The notes: generated from the sequence alone by a model not told the origin. A DNA stretch of 64,000 nucleotides from an uncultured Bacteroidales bacterium (GCA_902760865.1 CACWID010000017.1:1-64000); one strand, 5' to 3'; counted from the first letter of the stretch, positions 16,808 to 25,988 are shown. Made by a program: numbers and translations.

Positions 16808-16883
16808 ATGCAGACACTCTGTGGCCACTAGCGGGGCGAAAGGCTGTGTATCGGTGCTTTACTGCCGCCCCGCTTAAAAGCAA

Positions 16884-16915
16884 GCCCCTGCCGATAGAGA
16901 TGTCGGCAGGGGCTT
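16884..16915 (-). terminator. Terminator of the lipoprotein at 16965
   Basis: AGCCCCTGCCGA and TCGGCAGGGGCT form a perfect stem around the TAGAGATG region, about 50 bases after the stop on the minus strand. The stem is nearly the same as that of the opposing terminator at 16603. Confidence 0.7.
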
Positions 16916-16964
16916 AATCGTTGATTATCTCAATATTCCTTAGGGAAAATCTAGATAGGTCGAT

Positions 16965-17486
16965 TTAGAAGGTGGGCGCTTTATCAGTTATAGAACCATC
17001 GGCGCCGAGATACAAGCCGTAGGCGTACTTACTGCGCTTGTTGAGAATTTCGATAGTCTTCTCTTTGCTTGAATTATTGATATCGAGGATCTTCTCGCCA
17101 AGGTTTCTGGTAGCACTGCCGATTTTGGCATCTTGGGTCAACGTGGCCTTGAAGGTGTATGAGCTCTGAGTCATTTTGTCTTCTTTCACCTTGTAAACGA
17201 AGTTGACACCCATCTGGACGGGAAGGCCATTGGGCTTGATAGTCTTGCTCCAGGTGGTAGAAGTGACCTTCTCCTGAGCATTCTTGCCACTGGCATCCTT
17301 GTAGTTGGCAGTGATGTCACAGATGTCGAGAACTACCTGGTCGAATTGTACAGAGACATTATACTCAACGCTCTTGTCGGTGGGCTGCATGGGCTCATCT
17401 TTCTTCTTGTCATCGTCGCTGCCGCAGCTCGTGAGAGTGAGTGCTGCCATGAGCACTGCGAGGCTCATAAAAAAGAATTTCTTCAT
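16965..17486 (-). CDS. Lipoprotein of unknown function
   Basis: 173 residues. Lipobox LTSC (cysteine at about 21), then an acidic/lysine linker GSDDDKKKDEP and a beta-rich domain (YNVSVQFDQVVLDICDITA). It is clearly related to the lipoprotein at 18726, with shared blocks around the C-x-I/T-YK region, the TWSKTI/WWTKS motif and the GV-Y-K strand. The family is not recognised. A TAACTTTG promoter box and a 16-bp palindrome lie upstream. Confidence 0.7.
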   Translation of the reverse strand: MKKFFFMSLAVLMAALTLTSCGSDDDKKKDEPMQPTDKSVEYNVSVQFDQVVLDICDITANYKDASGKNAQEKVTSTTWSKTIKPNGLPVQMGVNFVYKVKEDKMTQSSYTFKATLTQDAKIGSATRNLGEKILDINNSSKEKTIEILNKRSKYAYGLYLGADGSITDKAPTF

Positions 17487-17530
17487 TGTGTCTTTTGTTT
17501 AAAAATAGATATAATAATTGTTGAACAAAT

Positions 17531-17546
17531 AGCGTAGTACTACGCT
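17531..17546. promoter_or_regulatory. Perfect 16-bp palindrome AGCGTAGTACTACGCT
   Basis: An exact palindrome placed between the TAACTTTG box (17564-17571) and the lipoprotein ATG at 17486, just downstream of the expected transcription start. This position suits an operator that blocks initiation or elongation. Confidence 0.5.
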
Positions 17547-17563
17547 AGCTTGAAAAGCGGGTG

Positions 17564-17571
17564 CAAAGTTA
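17564..17571 (-). promoter_or_regulatory. -7 promoter box TAACTTTG for the lipoprotein at 16965
   Basis: TAACTTTG on the minus strand, 77 bases before the ATG, with the palindrome at 17531 in the leader. Confidence 0.55.
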
Positions 17572-17749
17572 CTGCTTTTTTACGGGAAAAAGCAGGATGC
17601 AGAGCCTAAAAATGGCGATTTGGTTGATGTGTTCTTAATTTGGTCAAAATAAATGAGTAAATTCCGCGAGGCGTAATTGTTGATGAGTGATTAGTGGTGG
17701 TTGTATTCGTGTTTTTGCGGCATGTGTTGGTGGGGTGGGGAAAAAGGTA

Positions 17750-17757
17750 TATCTTTG
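17750..17757 (+). promoter_or_regulatory. -7 promoter box TATCTTTG directly before the CDF transporter
   Basis: TATCTTTG ends only seven bases before the ATG at 17765, so the transcript would have almost no leader. Confidence 0.55.
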
Positions 17758-17764
17758 CGGGGTG

Positions 17765-18649
17765 ATGAATCGAGAGAAAGAGATATACAAGGTGACGCTG
17801 GTGGGCAGTGCCGGCAATGTGGCGCTGCTGACCTTCAAGTTCATCGCGGGCGTGATGGGGCACAGTTCGGCGATGATTGCCGATGCCGTGCACTCGCTCT
17901 CGGACTTCATCACCGACGTCATCGTTCTGGCCTTTGTGCACGTGAGCGCCAAGCCGCAGGACGTGGACCACGACTATGGCCACGGCAAGTATGAGACTTT
18001 TGCCTCGTTCATCATCGGCCTTGCCCTGATTGCTGCCGCTACTGGTATCATCGTCTCGGGTGTCGCCAAGCTCATCGACTGGGCGGGCGGCAAGCAGCTC
18101 CCTGCGCCCGGTTGGCTCGCACTTGCTGCTGCCGTGATCTCAATCCTGGTTAAGGAATTGCTCTATCAATATACGGCCAGGCAAGGCAAGAAACTGGATT
18201 CACAGGCTGTAGTTGCCAATGCGTGGCATCACCGCAGCGACGCCCTGTCGTCGATCGGGACCATGGTGGGCATCGGCGGCGCTATCCTGCTGGGTAATCG
18301 CTGGACGGTGCTCGACCCGCTGGCATCGGTGGCCGTGGGTGCGATGCTGGTCAAGGTGTCAGTCGGTCTGTTGCGCTCCAGTGTGGGAGAATTGACCGAG
18401 TCGTCGCTCTCCGGCGACATCGAGAAGGAAATCGTGGACATCATCTGCTCCTTTCCCGACGTGAGCGAGCCGCACAACCTGCGCACGCGCCGCATCGGCA
18501 ACCGCTTTGCCATCGAGGCCCACGTCCGCATGGACGGCAATGCACCGCTCACGGTGGCCCATGACCGCGCCACGGCCATTGAGCAGCGCATCAGGCAGCG
18601 TTTCGGCCCCCAGACCCACGTCACCATCCACATGGAGCCCGTCAAGTGA
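17765..18649 (+). CDS. Cation diffusion facilitator (metal efflux) protein
   Basis: 294 residues from MNREKEIYKVTL. The frame is open to 17687, but the promoter box at 17750 lies inside that extension. Six membrane segments are expected, with the metal-site motifs DAVHSLSDFITD in segment 2 and HHRSDALSS in segment 5. A cytoplasmic C-terminal domain follows (EIVDIICSFPDVSEPHNLRT, ending HVTIHME). The family exports Zn2+, Co2+, Mn2+ or Fe2+ by proton antiport; the metal cannot be fixed from sequence. It sits between two lipoprotein genes on the opposite strand. Confidence 0.9.
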   Translation: MNREKEIYKVTLVGSAGNVALLTFKFIAGVMGHSSAMIADAVHSLSDFITDVIVLAFVHVSAKPQDVDHDYGHGKYETFASFIIGLALIAAATGIIVSGVAKLIDWAGGKQLPAPGWLALAAAVISILVKELLYQYTARQGKKLDSQAVVANAWHHRSDALSSIGTMVGIGGAILLGNRWTVLDPLASVAVGAMLVKVSVGLLRSSVGELTESSLSGDIEKEIVDIICSFPDVSEPHNLRTRRIGNRFAIEAHVRMDGNAPLTVAHDRATAIEQRIRQRFGPQTHVTIHMEPVK

Positions 18650-18725
18650 TAGTATGAAAAAAGTAGAGGCGCAAAATTCTAGGCGCCTCTACTTTTTATA
18701 GGAAATTAATAATCCAGTAATTGAT

Positions 18726-19238
18726 TTAATTGTCGTAGTTCAGATTGTTGGCAGGGGAAACGTCACCGTCAATGGTCACTTTGAAACCCGTTGAGTTGCC
18801 ACTAAGCCTGTTAAGTGTGCTGACCACCTTGTCCTTCTTCACGTCCGAAGCGTTGATGATGGTCACATTCTTGGTGTAGCTGCCGCCCTTGCTGGTCTTG
18901 AAATTGAAATTCAGGTCACAAGCGAGGTCATACTGCTCCTGCGTCAACTCGGCATCTGACTTGGTGCTGAACTTGTACATCACGCCGAATTCGGCGGGGA
19001 ACTTGTCGCTGGTGACACTCTTGGTCCACCAGGTGGAGTTAATGGCTTCCATGACGTTGCGTCCGTTCTCGGCCTTGTAGGTGATGAACACGTTGCAGGC
19101 GTTGAGCAGGTCCTGTGAGAAGGTCATGTTGTAGGTAGCGGTTACCGTTACCTTCTCCTTGGGCTCGTCGTTACCGCATGAGCTGAGCGAGAGTGCAGTC
19201 ACAATCAGGACTGCTGCCATGAATAAATACTTCTTCAT
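18726..19238 (-). CDS. Lipoprotein of unknown function, paralog of the one at 16965
   Basis: 170 residues. Lipobox LSSC (cysteine at about 21) followed by GNDEPKEK. The domain keeps the blocks seen in the 16965 protein (YNMTFSQDLLNACNVFITYK, then NSTWWTKSV and FGVMYKFSTKSDAEL). The pair flanks the CDF gene, which suggests an ancestral duplication. Function unknown. It is followed upstream on the same strand by two dockerin-tailed proteins. Confidence 0.72.
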   Translation of the reverse strand: MKKYLFMAAVLIVTALSLSSCGNDEPKEKVTVTATYNMTFSQDLLNACNVFITYKAENGRNVMEAINSTWWTKSVTSDKFPAEFGVMYKFSTKSDAELTQEQYDLACDLNFNFKTSKGGSYTKNVTIINASDVKKDKVVSTLNRLSGNSTGFKVTIDGDVSPANNLNYDN

Positions 19239-19269
19239 TGTCGTAGTGATGTGTTAAATGATGGTTCCT

Positions 19270-19827
19270 TTAATTGCCGAGGATGATGTCGATGACCTTG
19301 TTCACGTCGGCGATATTCACCTCGTTGTCCTTGTTGACGTCACCTTCCAGGCCTTCAGAGGACTCGCCGGGTGCAATGCCAAAGATGGAAACGCTGATGA
19401 TCTGTCCCAGTGACGAACTCATGTCGATGAACAGGTCGCCGCTGATGGCCGTGTCGATAAAGCGGGCAGTGGCCTGGGTGGGGACTGCACCGAGCATGGG
19501 ACCCAGCCAGTAGTCATAATTGGGGTCATCTCCGTTGGTGATGTAGATGGTTCCGTCGAAGTTGAGCCTCGTGAAACCGTACTCATCAACGCCATTGACA
19601 CCCGTCACTGTGACGTTGCCCACAGGCATGGGGACGCCGTCGGCGACGAGGACGAAGTTCTTCAGGTTCAGGTCATAGGCACCGTTGTTCTCGTTGACCT
19701 CGACGTTCACCTGTTCTTGCTCAGAAACATTACCGTTGATGGTAACCTTGACATGGCAGGTATAGGTGGTGGCGCTCATAGCCATCACGCAGCAGGCTGC
19801 TGCCATCATTGCAAAGATTTTCTTCAT
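19270..19827 (-). CDS. Secreted calycin-like protein with dockerin-type tail
   Basis: 185 residues. Signal peptide about 1-19. A beta-rich calycin-like domain follows (YTCHVKVTINGNVSEQEQV, then LNFDGTIYITNGDDPNYDY). The C-terminus is a single dockerin-type I calcium repeat (GDVNKDNEVNIADVNKVIDI). Such tails are widespread in Prevotella and Muribaculaceae surface proteins. It shares the N-terminal fold and tail type with the larger gene at 19870, 42 bases upstream in the operon. Confidence 0.75.
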   Translation of the reverse strand: MKKIFAMMAAACCVMAMSATTYTCHVKVTINGNVSEQEQVNVEVNENNGAYDLNLKNFVLVADGVPMPVGNVTVTGVNGVDEYGFTRLNFDGTIYITNGDDPNYDYWLGPMLGAVPTQATARFIDTAISGDLFIDMSSSLGQIISVSIFGIAPGESSEGLEGDVNKDNEVNIADVNKVIDIILGN

Positions 19828-19869
19828 AATAAATATTGATATTTGTTGATGATTGATTTACTCTTGTGA

Positions 19870-21354
19870 TTAATGACTGCCGGTCAGCAGCATGTTGATG
19901 AGGCCAGTCACATCGCTGATGCCGATCTTGGTGTCGCCATCCACGTCAGCGTTCTGGAGGTTGATGGCGGTGTTGTGGCTCAGCAGATAGTTGATTAGAG
20001 CGGTCACGTCGCTGATGCTCAGCTTGTTGTCGTTGTCAACATCACCCTTGAGGCCGGCGGGTGCCGTCACATTGATGATGTAGCAGGCGGCGTTCTGCAG
20101 GTCGGCCGAAACGACGCTGATGGCGATGCGGTAGCTGCCGTCGGCGTTCTGCTCCATCGACTTGGTGAGCACGGCGCTCACGCCCTCGATGGTGGCATCA
20201 AAGTCGTCCAGATTGGGTTCACCGGCCATCTCCATGTTATAGGTGGTAACGGCGGGATCCCAACCGGCGATAGTGGTGCCCTGGTAGCGCAAGTCGGTGA
20301 TGTTGCCCAGGTAAACCAACTCCATGTCGTCAACATAGACGGCATCGTTCTTGCTGCCTGTACCAGGATTGCCATTGGTCGAGAATGTCACAAAGATGGC
20401 ATTGGTGGCAGCGCCATTGGCAGCATAGCTGTCGTAGTCGAAGTCAAATGAGTATTGCGTCCAGTCACACACAGGAATGACACCGCCCACGATGCTGCCC
20501 GAGAGGTTGGTATAGGTCTTGTCGACAGGCTCCTGATAGTAGGTGCCGTCAAAGGTCTTCACGCTGACGCTAGCCTTGTTGTTGGCATTGGCGGTGCCCT
20601 GAGTATATTTCAGCCACACATTGAACTTGTCAGGCTTTGCATACAGTGCCATGTAGAAGTCATCCGTGCCATTGGCCATGTCCATCTCGGCATGGTTCAG
20701 AGTGCTAGCGGCGGTATATGATCCAGCCATGAGCTTACCGTTAGTCATGGTGCCATTGGCAATAGTTCCGATCAGAGGCACTTGACCTGCGGTCATGACT
20801 GCACTATGGGTTCCGTTAGAACCCGGGCGCACGTCTGTGCTACTGCCTAAGCTCGCAAAACTTGCCGAGGCGGGAGCGTAAGTTCCACCGGCGCTCTTGA
20901 AGCCGTGCCAGCGGTTGGGCTCATTATCGTAGCTGCTGTTCCAGTCTTCCATGTCGCTGTTGGGCAGCTGGAAGTGGTCGCCCACGGTGTTGAACCACAT
21001 CGTGGTGTTCTGTGCGGGAATAGCGACATCGGCAGCCATCATGCCGTCGATGGTGCGGGCAAACACGATGGTGCGCATGGTGCCCAGGTTGGTGGCCACG
21101 TCGCGCTCTGCGCTATAGACGGTAACACCCTTGCGATAGGCTGAATGAACATCAGTCATAACCATAGTTCCAAAGTAGGGGACTTGCAGCGTGAGGGTGT
21201 TCAGCCCATTGTCGCCCTGGGTCACAGTGACAGTGACCATAGCATTGTTGATCTGTCCGTTACGGTTAACAACGATGTTGCCGCTGTAGGTTTCGGCTTG
21301 GAGGGCCAGCACGGCCGTCACTGCCAAACAAATAGTCAAAAGTAATTTCTTCAT
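19870..21354 (-). CDS. Secreted calycin-like/PCMD protein with two dockerin repeats
   Basis: 494 residues. Signal peptide about 1-20; calycin-like domain about 21-130 (YSGNIVVNRNGQINNAMVTV). A PCMD-type carbohydrate-related domain spans about 130-350 (LPNSDMEDWNSS, NRWHGFKSAGG, DDMELVYLG). A short Ig-like segment follows, and two dockerin-like repeats close the protein (GDVDNDNKLSISDVTALINY and DVDGDTKIGISDVTGLINML). Probably cell-surface or secreted and involved in glycan handling; the ligand is unknown. Confidence 0.75.
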   Translation of the reverse strand: MKKLLLTICLAVTAVLALQAETYSGNIVVNRNGQINNAMVTVTVTQGDNGLNTLTLQVPYFGTMVMTDVHSAYRKGVTVYSAERDVATNLGTMRTIVFARTIDGMMAADVAIPAQNTTMWFNTVGDHFQLPNSDMEDWNSSYDNEPNRWHGFKSAGGTYAPASASFASLGSSTDVRPGSNGTHSAVMTAGQVPLIGTIANGTMTNGKLMAGSYTAASTLNHAEMDMANGTDDFYMALYAKPDKFNVWLKYTQGTANANNKASVSVKTFDGTYYQEPVDKTYTNLSGSIVGGVIPVCDWTQYSFDFDYDSYAANGAATNAIFVTFSTNGNPGTGSKNDAVYVDDMELVYLGNITDLRYQGTTIAGWDPAVTTYNMEMAGEPNLDDFDATIEGVSAVLTKSMEQNADGSYRIAISVVSADLQNAACYIINVTAPAGLKGDVDNDNKLSISDVTALINYLLSHNTAINLQNADVDGDTKIGISDVTGLINMLLTGSH

Positions 21355-21696
21355 TGCTTTCTTAAAAATGTTATGATAATTCAGTTATTATTCAGTGAAG
21401 TTGTCTTGTCCAATGAGGGTGCGTCATAATTCAACTGCTAGAACTATAACCGCCCTGCGGGCGGGAAATTAATCAAATTAATTATAAAATTTTTATTAAT
21501 ATATTATCAATTTTAATTTAAAAATTTGTTTAATTTGAATAATCTTGGCTGCACCTCAGCAAATCGAGCAAGCTTGTTTGCATTCGGTTTGCACAAGATT
21601 TCCCGTGCAATAGCACGGTTATTTTACCGAGTCGCAATTCTGACACACGCTCATTGTTGCCGTCGTTATGTGGACTGTACGCTGTCATGCGATAGC
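21355..21696. other. Intergenic region before the barrel protein
   Basis: About 340 bases with a small CCGCCC/GGGCGG hairpin at 21450-21465 and an AT-rich stretch; no gene is supportable. Confidence 0.5.
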
Positions 21697-22452
21697 TTAC
21701 TTGATGCGGTAGCTGATGCCCAGGGTGCCGTACATCGGTCGCAGTGGCTGCACCGAGTGGAAGTCACTCTTGAACAGGCCGCTGAAGCCGTAGGTCAACT
21801 CGGCGAACAGGCCCCAGCGACGGCTGAACTGCCAATCGGCTCCCACGTCAAGTCCCCACTGCATGTGGCGCATATTCTGGTCGAAGTCGAAGTCGCCTCG
21901 GTCTCCGGGCTCGCGTCCCATCTCGATCTTGGCCCCCACGGGAGTGCCCTCGCGCAGGTAGCCGTCATAAGCCCATCCCCAGAACTTGCGGCTGGTGAGC
22001 CATCCCATGAACAGGCCGCCGCGCAGCTTGAACTCGGGGCTGAAGTCATATTGTGCCTGCACGGGCAGGGTGATGCGGCGCTGGGTCGTCTTGATGCGGA
22101 CGTTGCCGATGAAGATGCCGCTGAGAGACTCGTCGCCCCTGACGACCTCGATTTCATAGTTCTTGACGCGGCTGTCCACGTCCATGCTGCCCAGCTCGAA
22201 GCGCAGTCCTGTGTGCGCCTTCCAGCGTCCTGAAATCGGTACAGTGGCCTCGACGCCTATCGAGAAGTTCAAGCCGGGGTTAAAACTGTTGATGCCGCGG
22301 ATTTCCCTGCCGATGTGGGTGGGTATCGTGCCTCCCACTGTATAGCCCAGGCGTGCGTCATAACTCAGGCTGTCGAGCACCAAGGCGTCGGCACCGACGG
22401 CAGTGAACGCAGTCATCAGGGCGAACAGCAGTATATGTTTGATGTTGATCAT
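21697..22452 (-). CDS. Outer-membrane beta-barrel protein
   Basis: 251 residues from the ATG at 22452; the frame is open to a TTG at 22464. Signal peptide (LLFALMTAFTAVGADA) followed by a porin-like eight-strand pattern with alternating hydrophobic residues and many aromatic residues (LRFELGSMDVDSR, RITLPVQAQYDFSPEFKLRG, WGLFAELTYGFSGLF), ending in GTLGISYRIK. The family is the PF13568-type barrel common in Bacteroidetes. It lies 57 bases downstream of a PCMD lipoprotein gene, so the two are likely co-expressed. Confidence 0.8.
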   Translation of the reverse strand: MINIKHILLFALMTAFTAVGADALVLDSLSYDARLGYTVGGTIPTHIGREIRGINSFNPGLNFSIGVEATVPISGRWKAHTGLRFELGSMDVDSRVKNYEIEVVRGDESLSGIFIGNVRIKTTQRRITLPVQAQYDFSPEFKLRGGLFMGWLTSRKFWGWAYDGYLREGTPVGAKIEMGREPGDRGDFDFDQNMRHMQWGLDVGADWQFSRRWGLFAELTYGFSGLFKSDFHSVQPLRPMYGTLGISYRIK

Positions 22453-22509
22453 TGTGATAGTCAAACTCTAACTCTCTAATCACTAATCTCTAATCACTAA
22501 TCTGAAAAA
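22453..22509. repeat. Inverted copy of the TTAGTGATTAGAG tract
   Basis: The plus strand shows CTCTAATCACTAATCTCTAA, the reverse complement of the tract in the etfB-etfA gap at 12306-12367. Confidence 0.65.
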
Positions 22510-23679
22510 TTACTCCTCGCGAGAGCAGATCAGGCGCACCTTGTCCACACACAGGCGGCTGCCGATGGCGCCGATGAAACTTCCTCCTGCCGAACTGGAC
22601 GAGAAGACGATGGCGAGGCTGTAGCCGCGATTGGCAAGCAACTGCTCGTCCACCTCCTTGCGATACTCAAACTTGATGTCCCACGGCGTCCATTGGCTAG
22701 TGGGAGCGACATAATCCATCTCGGCGACGGCCACGATGAGGTCGCTCGAGAGCACGTTGTCGCCATAGAGTACCACCTCTTTGCCCGATGCGTCATGGTT
22801 CCGGTAGAAGACGGCATAGACGTCTGCCGAGTCAACGCGGCCGACAATGGGATTGCCGTAGAAGTCCTGCACGGTGGGGCCGGGCTCAAAGGTGTAGTAG
22901 CCCGTGAACCTGTCGGGCTTGCTCGTGAACGGCAAGCCGAAGCGGGTGGCATGCAGGTGGTCGCTCATCGCTATCTGGATGTCAAACGTGCCCAGGAACA
23001 TGTTGCCGGCTGCCAAGCGTTTGTTGGCCATCCTGCCGAAGGGGCCCGTGTCACGCGTGGTCAGGCACACGGCTGCGCCGTCATAGCCGTCGGCCAGCGG
23101 GGTAGTGGGGTAGTCCATCGGCTGGGCGGTGCCCATCGAGATGCGGAAACCGTCGTTGGCTGTTGCCCAGTCATTGCCCAGCGTGCCGTCGGGCAACGTG
23201 TTGTGCCACATGTAGAAGCGCTTATAGGTGGGTTCCAGCTCGTAGTGCTCAAAGTTGTAGAACAGCGTGTCGGCGACCATGATGTGTGTCGGGACCACGC
23301 TCAACTTGTAGCGGCGTTGCCACTTGCCGTCCTGGGAGGTGACGGTATAGGTCACCGGACCCTGGCTGAAGTCGTGGGTGCTGCCGCTCTGGGGGGATAT
23401 GCTGGCACCCGGCGACAGCGTGAATACCGGCGAGAGCGCCGTCACGTCGGCATCGCCGCGAACGGTGAAGGTGATGACACTGTCGGTTGAGAAGACCACC
23501 TGCATCGAGTCGGTTGCCTGAAAGAAGAACTGGTCAGGCCTGGCAACGTGCAGCGTCGCCGTCTCGATGTCGGCCTCACAGTAGTCGGGCTCATCACCGA
23601 AACATGATGTCATCAGCACTGCCATCACAGCGGCAAGGACATCAATAATGAATAGATGTCTATAAGAATATAGTGTCAT
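22510..23679 (-). CDS. PCMD domain lipoprotein
   Basis: 389 residues. Lipobox LMTSC near residue 25. An Ig-like/DUF domain follows (VITFTVRGDADVTALSPVFT), then a C-terminal PCMD domain from about residue 140 (FYNFEHYELEPTYKRFYMW, later RLCVDKVRLIC). PCMD proteins are Bacteroidetes surface proteins often encoded near glycan-use genes. It precedes the barrel gene at 21697. A TAATTTTG promoter box lies at 23711-23718. Confidence 0.8.
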   Translation of the reverse strand: MTLYSYRHLFIIDVLAAVMAVLMTSCFGDEPDYCEADIETATLHVARPDQFFFQATDSMQVVFSTDSVITFTVRGDADVTALSPVFTLSPGASISPQSGSTHDFSQGPVTYTVTSQDGKWQRRYKLSVVPTHIMVADTLFYNFEHYELEPTYKRFYMWHNTLPDGTLGNDWATANDGFRISMGTAQPMDYPTTPLADGYDGAAVCLTTRDTGPFGRMANKRLAAGNMFLGTFDIQIAMSDHLHATRFGLPFTSKPDRFTGYYTFEPGPTVQDFYGNPIVGRVDSADVYAVFYRNHDASGKEVVLYGDNVLSSDLIVAVAEMDYVAPTSQWTPWDIKFEYRKEVDEQLLANRGYSLAIVFSSSSAGGSFIGAIGSRLCVDKVRLICSREE

Positions 23680-23710
23680 TGCTATCGTTTAATATCGCTT
23701 TAAAAACCTG

Positions 23711-23718
23711 CAAAATTA
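23711..23718 (-). promoter_or_regulatory. -7 promoter box TAATTTTG for the PCMD-barrel operon
   Basis: TAATTTTG on the minus strand, 31 bases before the ATG at 23679. Confidence 0.55.
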
Positions 23719-23812
23719 GGAAAATAATTGCTAACGCAAATGCAATGAGCGCACTTTTTTATCATTCTGTCGTTTTTTTAGGCGTTTTATTGTTTGTAAA
23801 AATAAAAACATT

Positions 23813-23820
23813 TAATTTTG
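23813..23820 (+). promoter_or_regulatory. -7 promoter box TAATTTTG for the CapD-like gene
   Basis: TAATTTTG follows a TTTG (-33-like) box about 17 bases upstream, both on the plus strand, 98 bases before the ATG at 23918. Confidence 0.55.
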
Positions 23821-23917
23821 TGGCTTGAACCTTGGTGATCTGATATATGAATAGGAGAGATGTTCAATGGCATGCCTCCATGGTCAACAAGAACACGTCA
23901 AAATTGAAACTTGAAAA

Positions 23918-25930
23918 ATGGAGATTTTTTTAAATAAACTACTGGACTTGAGGATTTTCAGGGCATTTAGGGTCCGCACCACCCCACGCTGGATCATTCT
24001 GCTTCTTGATATGCTCATTGTGCTGGCTTGTTACATCGCGACTGTCGTGGCCGATATGTACTCGCTGCACACGGTTATCCCGTCCCAGACCATTCTCCTG
24101 AACGCCTCCATCGTCCTTGTTGTCTATTTTGCAATCACATATCTTTCAAAGAGTTATACTTGTGTAATCCGCTTGTCGGTCATTGAGGACCTTTACCGGA
24201 TTTTCATGGTGATTGTGATATCCACGTTGGTGCTCTTCGGCTTCAACGTGGTGAAGTTGGCGGTGACGGGTGTACCGTTCATGAAGTTCTGGGATATCCT
24301 CATCATCGGTGCTCTATCTTTCTCGATGATGATGATTGAGCGCCTGTGTATCAAGTACTTGTATATGCGCATGAACAGCGTCACCGAGGGGCGCAAGCGC
24401 GTGCTGGTGCTCGGCACGTCGTTCTCGTCGGTATTCCTGGCCAACGCGCTCAAGGGCGAAATCGGCGGCAAGTACCTGCCCGTGGGACTTCTCAGCATCA
24501 AGGCCGGTCCCGAGAACTCTGAAATCAACGGCTTTAAGGTCTATCGTTTTGACCCCACAAAGATGAGTGACCTCTTTGCCGAGGAAAACATCGACGCGCT
24601 GATTTTTGACTCCAAGAGCACTAACCTGATGAGCAGCGGCTTTGCCGATTTCTTCATCAAGAACGATATCGCCCTGCTGGCCATGAACAAGGTGGCCGAG
24701 TTTGAGCAGGCTGGTGACAAGGAGAGCGACAACGGCATCTCGACCTATATCAAGGAGGTACAGATCGAGGACCTGCTGGGCCGCGACCCCATAGTGCTCA
24801 ACAACCCGATGGTCAGCGAGCACATCAAGGGCTCTTGTGTGCTCATCACCGGTGCTTGCGGCTCCATCGGCAGCGAGATTGTGCGCCAGGTGGCCAACTA
24901 CGGCGCGAGCAAGATTGTCCTGTTTGACCAGGCCGAGACGCCCATGCATGACATCTCGCTGGAGATGAGGAAGAGCCACCCCAATGCACACATCGAGCTG
25001 TTCATGGGTGATGTCCGCAACCGTGCCCGACTGGAGGAGGCCTTCGTCAAGTTCCGCCCCCGTTATGTCTTCCACGCCGCTGCCTACAAGCACGTGCCCA
25101 TGATGGAGATTAACCCCACCGAGGCCATCCTGGCCAATGTGATGGGTACACGCAACGTCGCCGACCTGGCCCTGAAATACAACGTCTATAAGTTTGTGAT
25201 GATCTCGACCGACAAGGCTGTCAATCCCACCAACGTGATGGGTTGCACCAAGCGACTGGCCGAGATTTATTGTCAATCGCTGTTCTATTACGCTCAGCGT
25301 GAGGGCAAGAAGACACAATTCATCACCACGCGTTTCGGCAACGTGCTGGGCAGCAACGGTTCGGTGATTCCGCTCTTCCGCAAGCAGATTGCCGCCGGCG
25401 GCCCTGTCACGGTGACGCACAAGGAGATCATCCGCTACTTCATGACCATCCCCGAGGCTTGTTCCCTGGTGCTCGAGGCCGGATGCATGGGCAGCGGTGG
25501 TGAGATTTACATCTTTGACATGGGCGAGCCGGTCAAGATCTATGACCTGGCACGGCGAATGATTTCGCTGGCGGGCCTCAAGCCTGACGTGGACATCAAG
25601 ATTGAGGAGATCGGCCTGCGTCCCGGCGAGAAACTCTACGAGGAGTTGCTCAACGACAAGGAGAAGACCACCGCCACGGTCAACAAGAAAATCATGATCG
25701 CCAAGGTCAAGACCTATAACTACAAGGACGTGTGCGCCAACATCGACCGCATCATCCAGCTGGCTTCTGAGGGCGATGTCCATGCCATGGTCTATGCCAT
25801 GAAGGAGTTTGTCCCCGAGTATAAGAGCCAGCACAGCAAGTTCGAGTCCATCGACAAGGAGATCGAGGAAGAAGAGGTGGCTGCATCGGTGTCTTCGGCT
25901 CCTGATGCGCGTCAGCCCATTGCCGAGTGA
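23918..25930 (+). CDS. CapD/WbpM-type nucleoside-diphosphate sugar epimerase/dehydratase, membrane form
   Basis: 670 residues. Four N-terminal membrane segments lie within about residues 20-140, then a CoA-binding-like domain (VLVLGTSFSSVFLA). A short-chain dehydrogenase domain follows with the NAD motif TGACGSIGSEIVRQ near residue 312 and the conserved STDKAVNPTNVMGCTKRLAE block. The substrate is usually a UDP-GlcNAc-type sugar, converted to a 4-keto-6-deoxy sugar for surface polysaccharide or glycoprotein. The next gene at 25989 is probably co-transcribed. Confidence 0.9.
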   Translation: MEIFLNKLLDLRIFRAFRVRTTPRWIILLLDMLIVLACYIATVVADMYSLHTVIPSQTILLNASIVLVVYFAITYLSKSYTCVIRLSVIEDLYRIFMVIVISTLVLFGFNVVKLAVTGVPFMKFWDILIIGALSFSMMMIERLCIKYLYMRMNSVTEGRKRVLVLGTSFSSVFLANALKGEIGGKYLPVGLLSIKAGPENSEINGFKVYRFDPTKMSDLFAEENIDALIFDSKSTNLMSSGFADFFIKNDIALLAMNKVAEFEQAGDKESDNGISTYIKEVQIEDLLGRDPIVLNNPMVSEHIKGSCVLITGACGSIGSEIVRQVANYGASKIVLFDQAETPMHDISLEMRKSHPNAHIELFMGDVRNRARLEEAFVKFRPRYVFHAAAYKHVPMMEINPTEAILANVMGTRNVADLALKYNVYKFVMISTDKAVNPTNVMGCTKRLAEIYCQSLFYYAQREGKKTQFITTRFGNVLGSNGSVIPLFRKQIAAGGPVTVTHKEIIRYFMTIPEACSLVLEAGCMGSGGEIYIFDMGEPVKIYDLARRMISLAGLKPDVDIKIEEIGLRPGEKLYEELLNDKEKTTATVNKKIMIAKVKTYNYKDVCANIDRIIQLASEGDVHAMVYAMKEFVPEYKSQHSKFESIDKEIEEEEVAASVSSAPDARQPIAE

Positions 25931-25988
25931 GCCTGGCCGTCTAAGGCGGAACTGGCGCCGCCCGTTTTTAACCTGATGATTTGAGATT

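Larger units (their letters stand above)
16579..16964. other. Convergent intergenic region with two terminators and a MITE-like element
   Basis: Between two converging lipoprotein genes lie a plus-strand terminator (16603-16640), a 154-bp inverted-repeat element (16654-16807) and a minus-strand terminator (16884-16915). No gene is seen. Confidence 0.75.
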
